Shown here piece after piece: positions 1 through 6,765 of a stretch of 11,152 bases of DNA. Numbering within the stretch: the stretch's first letter is position 1; every line of letters starts with the position of its first letter. This stretch comes from Myxococcales bacterium (GTDB lineage: Bacteria > Myxococcota > Polyangia > Fen-1088): contig PMJE01000212.1 of the NCBI GenBank assembly GCA_003157315.1, positions 6,935 through 18,086 of the forward strand, written 5' to 3'. The position numbers and the translations under genes were made by a program. Below the pieces are notes generated by a model. That model saw nothing but the letters and a program-made list of their open reading frames with translations. It was not told the DNA's origin and searched no databases.

Positions 1-463
1 AATGGCGGCATCCGACGACCGCGACGCGGAGGAGATCGTGTTCCGACTCCAGGGTCTGGGCTACCGAGTGGTGACGACGCTGGAGCAAGATGTGACCCAC
101 CGTCTGGCGACCGTGCGCCTGCAGAGCTCCGAAGTCGAAGACACAGGGGCTCTGCTCGATCTGCTCTTCGCTTCGTCGGGCATCGAGCCCGAAGTGGCCG
201 CGCAGGCCGAGCTTCTGGAGCTTCTGCCTGGGATCAACGCTCCTGTGGCACGGCTGGGGCACCTGATTGCGCTCAAGATCCTCGCCCGCAACGATCAGCT
301 CCGTCCGCAAGATGCAATGGATCTGCGTTCACTCTTCCGGGAGAGCAACGAGGCGGATCTGGCACTCGCCCGCGAATCGCTGGCACTGATCCATGCGCGC
401 GGCTTTGAGCGCGGCCGGGATCTGCAGGCCGCGATGCAACAAGCCCTGCGTGAATTCCGGTAG
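1..463 (+). CDS. AbiEii-like nucleotidyltransferase family protein (5' end outside window)
   Basis: The reading frame is open from the window edge to TAG at 461-463. The ATG at position 2 is probably internal: members of this family usually begin upstream with a glycine-rich nucleotidyltransferase segment (GG and DxD residues) that is missing here. What remains matches the family's second half as I remember it: a GYRV strand, a DLLFASSGIEPEV stretch at residues 53-65, a VARLGHLIALKILARND stretch at 82-98, a PQDAMDLRSL helix and a C-terminal RGFERGRDL motif. Related proteins are annotated as nucleotidyltransferases or AbiEii toxin-family proteins and often lie in toxin-antitoxin or accessory loci. 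The catalytic residues cannot be judged because they would lie before base 1. A solitary, non-toxin nucleotidyltransferase is the alternative. The family is fairly sure; the function is not. Confidence 0.7.
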   Translation, partial: MAASDDRDAEEIVFRLQGLGYRVVTTLEQDVTHRLATVRLQSSEVEDTGALLDLLFASSGIEPEVAAQAELLELLPGINAPVARLGHLIALKILARNDQLRPQDAMDLRSLFRESNEADLALARESLALIHARGFERGRDLQAAMQQALREFR

Positions 464-500
464 AGAGCCCACCCGGCCCCACTGGTGGTACAAGAAGGCC

Positions 501-915
501 GTGTTCACCCTTCGTGCCACAGCGAAACTGCTTGCGCGGATGAAGGCCGCCCCAGGAGAGTCTCCGCCTTCGTCCACTGGCCGGCTCGGGGACTGGTATG
601 CGAGCCTCCTTGTGGTGCATTCCGCGCATCTCGTCCTCTGCCTCAGCGAGCGAACCCTGCTACCCGTGATCGTGCCGGCCAAGGACATTGCCACGTTGCC
701 CACGCGCCTTCCACTTGCTGTGGGTGAGATCCTGCAAGCCATCGGTGTCGCCGAGGCCGGAATCACTTGAGGCTGAGCCCCATGAATCGACGACGCTCCT
801 GGATCGCGCGCTCAGCTTGGCTGAGGCCCCTTGCCGTCCGATTGGGATGAACAATCCCCGGCGAGCGACGCTGGCGCTATCTGGCGAACGACGGCAACCC
901 GCTGAGGTTAGTTGA
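501..915 (+). pseudogene. DUF6933-type hypothetical gene, frameshifted and internally deleted
   Basis: A GTG at 501, preceded by an AGAAGG-like ribosome binding site around 491-496, opens a frame reading VFTLRATAKLLARM, then a TRLGDWYA-like segment, VLCLSERTLLPVIVPAKD and LPLAVGEILQAIGV. From memory this order matches the N-terminal two thirds of DUF6933 proteins, small proteins of unknown function. That frame stops at TGA 768-770. The expected C-terminal end resumes in another frame, +1 relative to the first: LDRALSLAEAPCRPIGM followed by NNPRRATLAL, running to a stop at 913-915. Between the halves, roughly 30 residues of the usual family sequence (the ASR..LG.MN.F stretch) appear to be missing. 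I infer a dead gene with a frameshift plus a deletion. A sequencing error could explain the frameshift but not the lost segment. Family assignment rests on recollection. Confidence 0.58.
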
Positions 916-1009
916 GTAGAAAGGGTGGGTGCGGAGGCAGATCGCGGTCCTGGGCACTATCGAGTAGAATACCTCCTGTGGCCAGAACACGCCTTTGGGG
1001 ACCCTCTCT

Positions 1010-1028
1010 CGGCGGGGGCCCCCCGCCG
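1010..1028. promoter_or_regulatory. GC-rich hairpin in the leader of the AlbA_2/GHKL-ParA operon
   Basis: CGGCGGGG at 1010-1017 pairs perfectly with CCCCGCCG at 1021-1028 around a 3-nt loop, giving an 8-bp all-GC stem. It lies about 75 bp before the TTG start of the following gene. No T-run follows it, so it is not a standard intrinsic terminator. It could be a 5'-leader structure, a protein-binding site or a chance product of high GC content. Confidence 0.3.
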
Positions 1029-1088
1029 GTTCACCTATTCTCAGGGTGTGTGGTTCTCTGCCAAGCTGGTCCCCCGTCGATTCCAGCC

Positions 1089-1094
1089 AGGAGG
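1089..1094 (+). promoter_or_regulatory. Perfect AGGAGG ribosome binding site fixing a TTG start
   Basis: AGGAGG sits 8 bases before TTG at 1103-1105, an optimal Shine-Dalgarno distance. It argues for TTG 1103 as the start rather than the upstream in-frame ATG at 995, whose extra 36 residues look like non-coding translation. Confidence 0.7.
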
Positions 1095-1102
1095 TCTGCC
1101 CT

Positions 1103-2290
1103 TTGATCGATCCCGATGAGGTTGAGCGTCTTCTCGGCGACCTTGAATCCGATCGCGTGGAGCGCACCGAGGCCGTGAAGGACTCTACCAAGTTTTGCAA
1201 GGCGATCTGCGCCTTCGCCAACGACATGCCTGGCCACGCTCTGCCAGGCTATCTCTGCATCGGTGTCGACAAGCACGGAAAGCCCACCGCTGCGCCGGTC
1301 GATGAGCGCCTTCTAGAAGCACTCGCGAGCCACCGCAGCAACGGGCAAATCATCCCGATGCCGAGAATGGAGGTCGCGAAGGTGGACTACCAGGGAGTCC
1401 CCATCGCAGTCGTGAAGGTTGAACCCTCAGACCTACCGCCAGTACGGTACCATATGCAGACGTGGATTCGGGTCGGTCCAAGTGCCAGGCTGGCGACTCA
1501 GGAAGAAGAACGACGGCTGACCGAACGGCGGGTCGACCGCGCGAGAACCTGGGATCTCCAGGCGTGTGTTGGCTCTTCAGTCGATGATCTGGCGATCGAG
1601 CTGTTCCGGCTAACCTACCTGCCTCAGGCCGTTTCACGCCAAGTCGTCGAGGAAAACGGGCGCCCAATTGAGGAACAACTCGGCTCCCTGAGATTCTACC
1701 ACAAGCCGCTCGATGCACCGACCAACGGCGCCATTCTACTCTTTGGGAAAGACCCCGAATCGTTCGTACCTGGTGCGTACGTCCAGTACGTGCGCTACGC
1801 GGGTGAAAGCCAGGCGACGGAGGTCGTGGTGGAGAGGCGGTTCGGCGGCGACCTGCTTCAGGTCATGCGGGGTCTCGACCAACTCGCCAAGGACATCGCC
1901 GGAGCGCGCCCCGTACGCCTCGCCAATCTCTCGGAGACCATCGTCCAGGACTACCCGGAAATGGCTCTTCACGAATTGCTCATGAATGCCGTCATCCACC
2001 GGAACTACGACAACTCCACCACGCCCATCTCGATCAATCAGTTTTCTGACCGGATTGAAATCCAGAACCCCGGCTCCCTGTTCGGCGATCTTAGCCGTCG
2101 CCAGTTTCCGAACGGCGTCTCCTACCGAAATCCCCTGCTCGCGGAGGCCGCCAAGACCTTGGGCTTCGTTAACCGCTTTGGCCGCGGAATCGCTGTAGCT
2201 CAACAGGAACTCGTCCGCAACGGCAGCCCAGCCTTGGACTACGTCGTGGGCGACAACCACATGCTCATGATCCTGCGGAAGCACCTATGA
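1103..2290 (+). CDS. AlbA_2 (Schlafen-like) / GHKL ATPase-domain protein
   Basis: From TTG 1103 the protein has 395 residues. Residues about 12-130 form an AlbA_2-type putative nucleic-acid-binding domain: ESDRVERTE, then AICAFANDMPG at 35-45, LCIGVDKHGKPT, and WIRVGPSARLATQEEE at 121-136. The middle (about 155-280) is the linker typical of COG2865-like proteins. Residues about 280-390 resemble the C-terminal GHKL-type ATPase module: LHELLMNAVIHRNY at 289-302 matches the N-box with Glu, Asn and His, DRIEIQNPG at 316-324 matches the ATP-lid entry, and RNPLLAEAAKTLG with NRFGRGI follows at 342-363. Family members are annotated as ATP-binding proteins or transcriptional regulators and are frequent in accessory and defence regions. 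The stop TGA overlaps the next gene's ATG (ATGA), implying translational coupling. The activity and ligand are unknown. Confidence 0.83.
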   Translation: MIDPDEVERLLGDLESDRVERTEAVKDSTKFCKAICAFANDMPGHALPGYLCIGVDKHGKPTAAPVDERLLEALASHRSNGQIIPMPRMEVAKVDYQGVPIAVVKVEPSDLPPVRYHMQTWIRVGPSARLATQEEERRLTERRVDRARTWDLQACVGSSVDDLAIELFRLTYLPQAVSRQVVEENGRPIEEQLGSLRFYHKPLDAPTNGAILLFGKDPESFVPGAYVQYVRYAGESQATEVVVERRFGGDLLQVMRGLDQLAKDIAGARPVRLANLSETIVQDYPEMALHELLMNAVIHRNYDNSTTPISINQFSDRIEIQNPGSLFGDLSRRQFPNGVSYRNPLLAEAAKTLGFVNRFGRGIAVAQQELVRNGSPALDYVVGDNHMLMILRKHL

Positions 2291-3273
2291 AAACCATCGC
2301 GTTCTTCAACAACAAGGGTGGCGTTGGCAAGACATCACTGGTCTATCACCTGGCCTGGATGCTCCGCGAACTGGACTACAGCGTCCTCGCCATGGACCTC
2401 GACCCACAGTCGAACCTCACCAGCGCGTTTCTCGACGAATCCGAACTCGAACACCTTTGGCCTCAAGCCGATCACCCCGCGACGATTCTGGGCGCAATCG
2501 ATCCGCTAATCCAGAGCCTCGGAGACATCAAGCCAGCGGAGATGAGGCGAATCGCTGACAAACTGTACCTCATCCCCGGCGACCTAGGGCTCAGTCTCTT
2601 CGAAGATCGCCTATCAGAAGCGTGGAGCAAATGTCTCGACGACAATCCTGCCAACGCAGGTGACGGTTTTCGTGTGATGACCGCCTTTTACCGCGTCATG
2701 AAGGCGGCCGCGGACTCCGAGCATGTCGACATCGTCCTGGTTGATGTTGGTCCCAACGTCGGCGCGATGAACCGCGCAGCCCTCGTCGCAGCCGACTACG
2801 TAGTCATTCCGTTGGGCGCGGACCTCTTCTCCCTGCAGGGTTTGCGCAACCTCGGCCCGACCTTGCGCGCTTGGCGCAATGGCTGGGCCAAGCGCAGAGA
2901 AGGCCGTGTCCCCGCCAAGATGGCTATGCCCAGCGGCGCAATGAAGCCTGTTGGGTACGTCCTTCTGAACCCGTCGGTGCGCAGCAACCGCCCCGTCAAA
3001 GCCTACCGAAAATGGGCTGACCGAATCCCGGCCGTCTACGCCGACGAAGTCTCGAAAGCGCCCGCGGCCCCGAGCGAAGGCGAAGGCGACCCAAATCAAC
3101 TGGCCATGATCAAGCATTTCAAGAGCCTGATGCCCATGGCGCAGGATGCCCGCAAGCCCATGTTCCTCCTCAAGCCAGCTGACGGTGCAATTGGTGGCCA
3201 TGCGACCGCAGTCTTGGATTGCTACAAACAATTCGAAGCCCTAGCCAAACGTATCATTGTTGAAACTGGTTGA
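2287..3273 (+). CDS. ParA/MinD-type P-loop ATPase
   Basis: This 328-residue protein has the deviant Walker A motif NKGGVGKTSL at residues 9-18, including the signature lysine K10. MDLDPQSNLT follows at 36-45 and LVDVGPNVGAMNRAAL at 151-166 carries the Walker B aspartate D153. YVVIPLGADLFSLQGLRNL (171-189) matches the corresponding ParA segment. The C-terminal third (about 200-300) is longer than in compact ParA proteins and carries basic stretches (RNGWAKRREGR, VRSNRPVKAYRKWADR). No N-terminal helix-turn-helix is present, so it resembles small ParA or orphan ParA-like ATPases. The ATG overlaps the upstream stop by ATGA, and a GGAAG lies 5 bp before it. No ParB-like gene follows; the next gene is convergent. 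I infer an effector or sensor ATPase working with the AlbA_2/GHKL protein, not a complete partition system. Confidence 0.88.
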   Translation: MKTIAFFNNKGGVGKTSLVYHLAWMLRELDYSVLAMDLDPQSNLTSAFLDESELEHLWPQADHPATILGAIDPLIQSLGDIKPAEMRRIADKLYLIPGDLGLSLFEDRLSEAWSKCLDDNPANAGDGFRVMTAFYRVMKAAADSEHVDIVLVDVGPNVGAMNRAALVAADYVVIPLGADLFSLQGLRNLGPTLRAWRNGWAKRREGRVPAKMAMPSGAMKPVGYVLLNPSVRSNRPVKAYRKWADRIPAVYADEVSKAPAAPSEGEGDPNQLAMIKHFKSLMPMAQDARKPMFLLKPADGAIGGHATAVLDCYKQFEALAKRIIVETG

Positions 3274-3283
3274 TTTGAACCAG
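3266..3283. terminator. Weak hairpin between convergent parA-like gene and ligD
   Basis: CTGGTT (3266-3271) and AACCAG (3278-3283) form a 6-bp stem with a 6-nt loop, spanning the stop codon of the ParA-like gene. It lies in the 53-bp convergent gap and could serve both strands, but it is short and lacks a T-tract. This is a tentative call. Confidence 0.22.
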
Positions 3284-3326
3284 CTCTATCACCGGCCCCG
3301 CATGGCGCCCAGGCCGCGTTCGCTGG

Positions 3327-5795
3327 TCATTTCCCCACTTCTCCCTCCAGCAATGCCAACGCCCGCGGCAGATCCGGGCGCAGCTGCAACACCGGCGCGA
3401 GCGGATCTTCGCGCAGCCGCTTCATGCGGCTGGGCGCGGTTTTGATGGTGAAGACCGCGGGATTCAGGCGGGCATTCACTTCGGACCAGCGCAGGGGCAT
3501 GGAAACGCGGGCGCCGGGGACGGCGCGCGCGCTGAAGGGGCCTGCAATGGTCTTGCCGTGGCCATTTTGCAGGCAGTCCAGGTACACGTGGCCAGCGCGC
3601 TGGGCAACGGCACGGGTCAGGGTTGCAAGATCAGGATGGTCACGAACCATCACCTGACCGAGCAGTTGCGCCAGGGTGCGCGACTCGGCGTGAGTGAGCT
3701 GGCCAGCCAGCGGGATGAGAACATGCAGTCCGCTGCCGCCGCTGGTTTTGCCAAAGCAGGGTAGGTCGATGCGCTGGCACAGTTGATGGATGGCGCGTGC
3801 CAGTTGCACCACATGGGCAAAGGGTGCGTCCTTGGGATCGAGGTCCAGGATGCACCAATCCGGCCGTTCGAGAGAACCCACCCGGCTGGCCCACACATGC
3901 AGCGGAATCGTGCCCAGGTTGGCCAGGTACAGAATTGATTCCACATCGTCGCACAGAAAATACTCCAGCTCGCCCTGGCGCTCGTCGCTCCAGATGCGCA
4001 CCCGACGCACCCACTCGGGCGACCAGGTGGGCGCGTCTTTTTGAAAGAACGATGGCCCGGCAATGCCCTCGGGATAGCGGGTCAGCACCAAGGGCCGGTC
4101 GCGCAAGTAGGGCAGCAGCCAGGGCGCAATTGCCCGGTAGTAGTCGATCAGATCGCCCTTGCTGAATCCCTCGGCCGGCCAGAAGACCTTCGTCAGATGG
4201 GTGAAGGCAACCCGCTTCTCGACATCCGGCTTGGCCAACGGCGGCTCGGCCTGCGCTTGCGGACGGGAACATTCCTCTGGCCGCTTGTCAGTGCGCCAGC
4301 GCAGGAAGATCGGCTGGCGCAGAAGTCCGTCGCTGGTGATTTCCTTGTAGCGCACCTCGCACACCAGGCGCGGCTTGACCCAGGTGTGCTCGCGGCCGCG
4401 CGGCACTGCTCCGGTGCACGGCGGCTCGGGCTGCTCATCGTTGTGCAGTTCTGTCGGCAGGCTGGCCAGATCCTTCTCGGCCAAACCGCTGCCCACCCGT
4501 CCGGCGTACACCAGCGCGCCGGATTGCTGCGCTGCCAGGTGCAGGGCGCCCAGTCCGCTGCGCAAGCCGCGGGGCGCAGTGTAGCCCACCACCACGAAGT
4601 CCGCGCTGCGGTCGCGCCGAATCTTCAGCCAGTCGGGCGAACGGCCAGCGCGATAGGGCGACTCGGCCCGCTTGGCCATCACGCCCTCCAGGCCCATGCG
4701 CGCGATCTCCTCGAACATCTCTTGCCCGCGCGTCTCGATGTGGTCCACGTAGTGCAGGGATCCCAGTGTCGGCAGCAGGCGGCTGAGCAGGGTTTTGCGT
4801 GCATGGAGAGGCAGTTGTCGCAGATCGCGATCCTCGAAGCCAAGCAAGTCGAAAACGAAAAGGCTGGCGGGCAGGCTCAAAGCTGCGTGCTCGATGTCAG
4901 GCTGCCGGGTGAGCAGCGCTCGTCGCTGCAGGCGCTCGAAGTTGGGCCGGCCCTGCTCGTCGCACACCGTGATCTCGCCGTCGAGAACAACGTCACTAGG
5001 CAACGCGGCCAGCGCCGCAGCCAAGTCAGGATAGAGCGCAGTGGCGTCACTGCCGTGCCGGTAGAGCAGTTTGCCCCGCCCGCCTTCATGCGCGGCCAGG
5101 GTGCGAAAGCCGTCGTACTTGATCTCGAACAGCCAGCCTGGCTCGGAAAAGGGCTGCGGCCGGGTTTCCGCCAGCATCAAGTGCACCGCTGCGGCCCGCA
5201 AAGGGGAAGACGGCAGTCTCGCGACTTGCGCACGCACTTCGGCCCAGCGGGGCGAGCCGTCGCGCAGTTCCTCGATGGTCAGACCGGACAGCACTGAAGC
5301 CTCGGGCAAGCTGCTGTCGCCGCCGCGGACAACGTAGGCGTCGCGTTCTTTGATGAGCAGCCAGTCCTTCTGGCTCTTCGCCAAACGCACCAGTGACCAC
5401 GCGCCGCGCAGCTTGTAGCCGGAGAAAGTGAAACGCAACTTGCCCTTGACCAGGCCCTGCTCGACATCGTCAAGCGGTGTCCAGGTGCCACGATCCCACA
5501 CAATGGTGGGGCCGGCGCCGTAGTTGCCGGCGGGAATCACGCCCTCGAACGATCCGTATTCGATGGGGTGGTCTTCCACTTGCACTGCCAAACGCTTTTC
5601 CGCCGGGTCAAAGCTGGGCACCCGGGGCACCGCCCACGAGCGCAGCACGCCTTCCATCTCCAGGCGAAGATCGTAGTGCAAGCGTCGCGCGGCGTGCTTG
5701 TGCACCACGAATAGCCGGCTCGGACCGGAACCGCCACCGAACGGCTCATTGGTTTGGCCCGCCGAACGTTTGGCGCGATAATCCTGCAGGGACAA
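3327..5795 (-). CDS. ligD: Multifunctional ATP-dependent DNA ligase LigD (NHEJ)
   Basis: LigD processes, extends and seals Ku-bound double-strand breaks. The 822-residue protein has three domains in the order PE-LIG-POL. The 3'-phosphoesterase (about 1-190) keeps H34, H40, D42, R44 (LHYDLRLE), H76 and Y80 (VEDHPIEY). The ligase (about 205-505) has motif I EIKYDGFR with nucleotidyl lysine K226, then LDGEI (271-275), VFDLLGF (314-320), EGVMAKR (370-376) and DWLKIR (388-393), followed by an OB-fold. The polymerase/primase domain (about 525-822) has catalytic DLD at 651-653, KTSGGSGLH at 683-691 and D740 in YLDCLQNGHGKTI, where family members more often read DYLQNxRG. The only possible start is TTG (complement of 5793-5795): an in-frame TAA lies two codons upstream, and AAAAGG precedes the TTG by 6 bp. 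The gene is divergent from ku. Apparently intact and functional. Confidence 0.96.
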   Translation of the reverse strand: MSLQDYRAKRSAGQTNEPFGGGSGPSRLFVVHKHAARRLHYDLRLEMEGVLRSWAVPRVPSFDPAEKRLAVQVEDHPIEYGSFEGVIPAGNYGAGPTIVWDRGTWTPLDDVEQGLVKGKLRFTFSGYKLRGAWSLVRLAKSQKDWLLIKERDAYVVRGGDSSLPEASVLSGLTIEELRDGSPRWAEVRAQVARLPSSPLRAAAVHLMLAETRPQPFSEPGWLFEIKYDGFRTLAAHEGGRGKLLYRHGSDATALYPDLAAALAALPSDVVLDGEITVCDEQGRPNFERLQRRALLTRQPDIEHAALSLPASLFVFDLLGFEDRDLRQLPLHARKTLLSRLLPTLGSLHYVDHIETRGQEMFEEIARMGLEGVMAKRAESPYRAGRSPDWLKIRRDRSADFVVVGYTAPRGLRSGLGALHLAAQQSGALVYAGRVGSGLAEKDLASLPTELHNDEQPEPPCTGAVPRGREHTWVKPRLVCEVRYKEITSDGLLRQPIFLRWRTDKRPEECSRPQAQAEPPLAKPDVEKRVAFTHLTKVFWPAEGFSKGDLIDYYRAIAPWLLPYLRDRPLVLTRYPEGIAGPSFFQKDAPTWSPEWVRRVRIWSDERQGELEYFLCDDVESILYLANLGTIPLHVWASRVGSLERPDWCILDLDPKDAPFAHVVQLARAIHQLCQRIDLPCFGKTSGGSGLHVLIPLAGQLTHAESRTLAQLLGQVMVRDHPDLATLTRAVAQRAGHVYLDCLQNGHGKTIAGPFSARAVPGARVSMPLRWSEVNARLNPAVFTIKTAPSRMKRLREDPLAPVLQLRPDLPRALALLEGEVGK

Positions 5796-5862
5796 AGGTT
5801 ACCTTTTCGCGCAAACATTGCGCTGGGCTCGCCGCAAGTGTTTTCTGCGCTACGCTTGAATC
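5796..5862. promoter_or_regulatory. Divergent ligD-ku promoter region
   Basis: These 67 bp must carry the signals for transcription in both directions unless the promoters lie inside the genes. I see no convincing sigma70-type -35/-10 pair on either strand. The clearest feature is the dyad at 5809-5823. Confidence 0.5.
5809..5823. promoter_or_regulatory. Perfect dyad GCGCAA-ACA-TTGCGC, candidate operator
   Basis: Two 6-bp arms around a 3-bp centre match perfectly. The dyad is 14 bp upstream of the ligD start codon and 40 bp upstream of the ku start, so one bound regulator could affect both genes. It does not match the SOS-box consensus sequences I know. A related TTGCG / CGCAA pair at 5818-5837 shares its right arm. 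Confidence 0.4.
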
Positions 5863-6750
5863 ATGGCGCGGGCAATGGCGGGTGCAACAATCTCGTTTGG
5901 GTTGGTTTCGATACCGGTGAAGCTGTATCCGGCCACGCAGCCGTCGGCGGGAATTGCGTTTCACCTGCTGCACAGCAAGGACGGCTCGCGCCTGCATCAG
6001 CAATATTTGTGCGCCAAGGACGGCCAGGTGGTGCCACGCGAAGAAATGGTCAAGGGCTACGAATTCGCCAAGGACCAGTACGTGACCTTCACCAACGAAG
6101 AACTCAAGGCCGTGGAGGAGAAGGCGACTCAGGCCATTGCCATTGCGCAGTTCGTGCCCGCGGACAAGGTCGACCCCATCTACTTCGACCGTCCCTATTA
6201 TCTGGCGCCTGACAAGGGTGGCGAGAAGGCCTATCGTCTGCTGGTCGAGGTAATGCGCCAGAGTGGCCGCGCGGCCATCGCCCGCTACGCTGCGCACGAC
6301 CGACTGTACCTGGTGATGTTGCGACCGGTTGCAGGCGCGCAGCCGGGCAGGAGCGGACTGGTCATGCAGCAACTGCTGTATGCCGACGAGGTACGCCCCT
6401 TGGCCGAGGTGCCGATACCCGAGGGCCAGTCGAGTGAGGCCGAACTGAAGCTGGCCAGTCAAGTGGTGGAGCAGATCGCGTCCGACAGTTTCGACCCGGC
6501 GGCGTATCGCAACGATGTTCGCGAACGCATGCAGGCCGAGATCGAGCGCAAGGTGGCGGGCCATGAGGTCGCTGTGTCGGCCGCGACGGAGCAGCCTGCG
6601 CAGATCATCGATCTGATGGAGGCGCTCAAGGCCAGCCTGGCGGCACGCAGCCAGCCGGCAGGGACGGGCGTGCGTGAGATTGAGCGCAAGCCGGCCCACG
6701 CGGCACCACCACATAGTGCGCGTCCCAAGGCGCGCGCCTCGCGGGGCTAA
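5863..6750 (+). CDS. ku: Bacterial Ku, double-strand DNA end-binding protein
   Basis: Bacterial Ku forms a homodimeric ring that threads onto DNA ends and recruits LigD for non-homologous end joining. The 295-residue length is typical. The N-terminus MARAMAGATISFGLVSIPVKLY matches the conserved opening of the family, supporting the ATG at 5863 over the in-frame ATG at 5875, although no good Shine-Dalgarno is visible. Further family segments are FHLLHSKDGSR (33-43), LCAKDGQVVPREEMVKGYEF (49-68), YYLAPDKGGEKAYRLL (112-127) and LRPLAEV-like DEVRPLAEVPIP (175-186). IIDLMEALKASL (248-259) is the conserved C-terminal helix. Residues 260-295 form a basic, Ala/Pro-rich extension as in proteobacterial Ku proteins. 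Divergent from ligD, and probably in an operon with the DUF72 gene 15 bp downstream. Confidence 0.95.
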   Translation: MARAMAGATISFGLVSIPVKLYPATQPSAGIAFHLLHSKDGSRLHQQYLCAKDGQVVPREEMVKGYEFAKDQYVTFTNEELKAVEEKATQAIAIAQFVPADKVDPIYFDRPYYLAPDKGGEKAYRLLVEVMRQSGRAAIARYAAHDRLYLVMLRPVAGAQPGRSGLVMQQLLYADEVRPLAEVPIPEGQSSEAELKLASQVVEQIASDSFDPAAYRNDVRERMQAEIERKVAGHEVAVSAATEQPAQIIDLMEALKASLAARSQPAGTGVREIERKPAHAAPPHSARPKARASRG

Positions 6751-6753
6751 CCA

Positions 6754-6759
6754 AGGAGG
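6754..6759 (+). promoter_or_regulatory. Strong ribosome binding site of the DUF72 gene
   Basis: AGGAGG, 6 bases before the ATG at 6766, lies within the 15-bp gap after the ku stop. It supports this start and a ku-DUF72 transcript. Confidence 0.7.
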
Positions 6760-6765
6760 GCGGCG

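Larger units (their letters stand above)
916..1102. other. Leader region upstream of the AlbA_2/GHKL gene
   Basis: This 187-bp stretch separates the decayed DUF6933 gene from the AlbA_2/GHKL start. The octamer GAGTAGAA occurs at 914-921 and again at 962-969. The second copy overlaps TAGAAT (965-970), a possible -10 hexamer, but no convincing -35 lies 16-18 bp upstream. A GC-rich hairpin follows at 1010-1028. Short frames crossing here have no recognisable protein similarity. Confidence 0.3.

Noticed and set aside
995..1102. N-terminal extension of the AlbA_2/GHKL protein from ATG 995
   Set aside because: The 36 extra residues look like translated leader including the GC hairpin, whereas AGGAGG 8 bp before TTG 1103 gives a start where family similarity begins.
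2287..3273. Plasmid or chromosome partition locus (parA)
   Set aside because: No ParB-like gene, no helix-turn-helix N-terminus and no repeated parS-like sites are visible near the ATPase gene.
4041..5297. 418-codon open frame on the + strand inside ligD
   Set aside because: It lies antisense to LigD codons whose protein shows all catalytic motifs. The translation has no recognisable domain and is a high-GC shadow frame.
5760..5775. Near-palindrome CGCCGAACGTTTGGCG as a LexA box
   Set aside because: The half-sites GAAC and GTTT abut, with no 4-bp spacer as in the Gram-positive-type SOS box, and the site lies within ligD codons 7-12.
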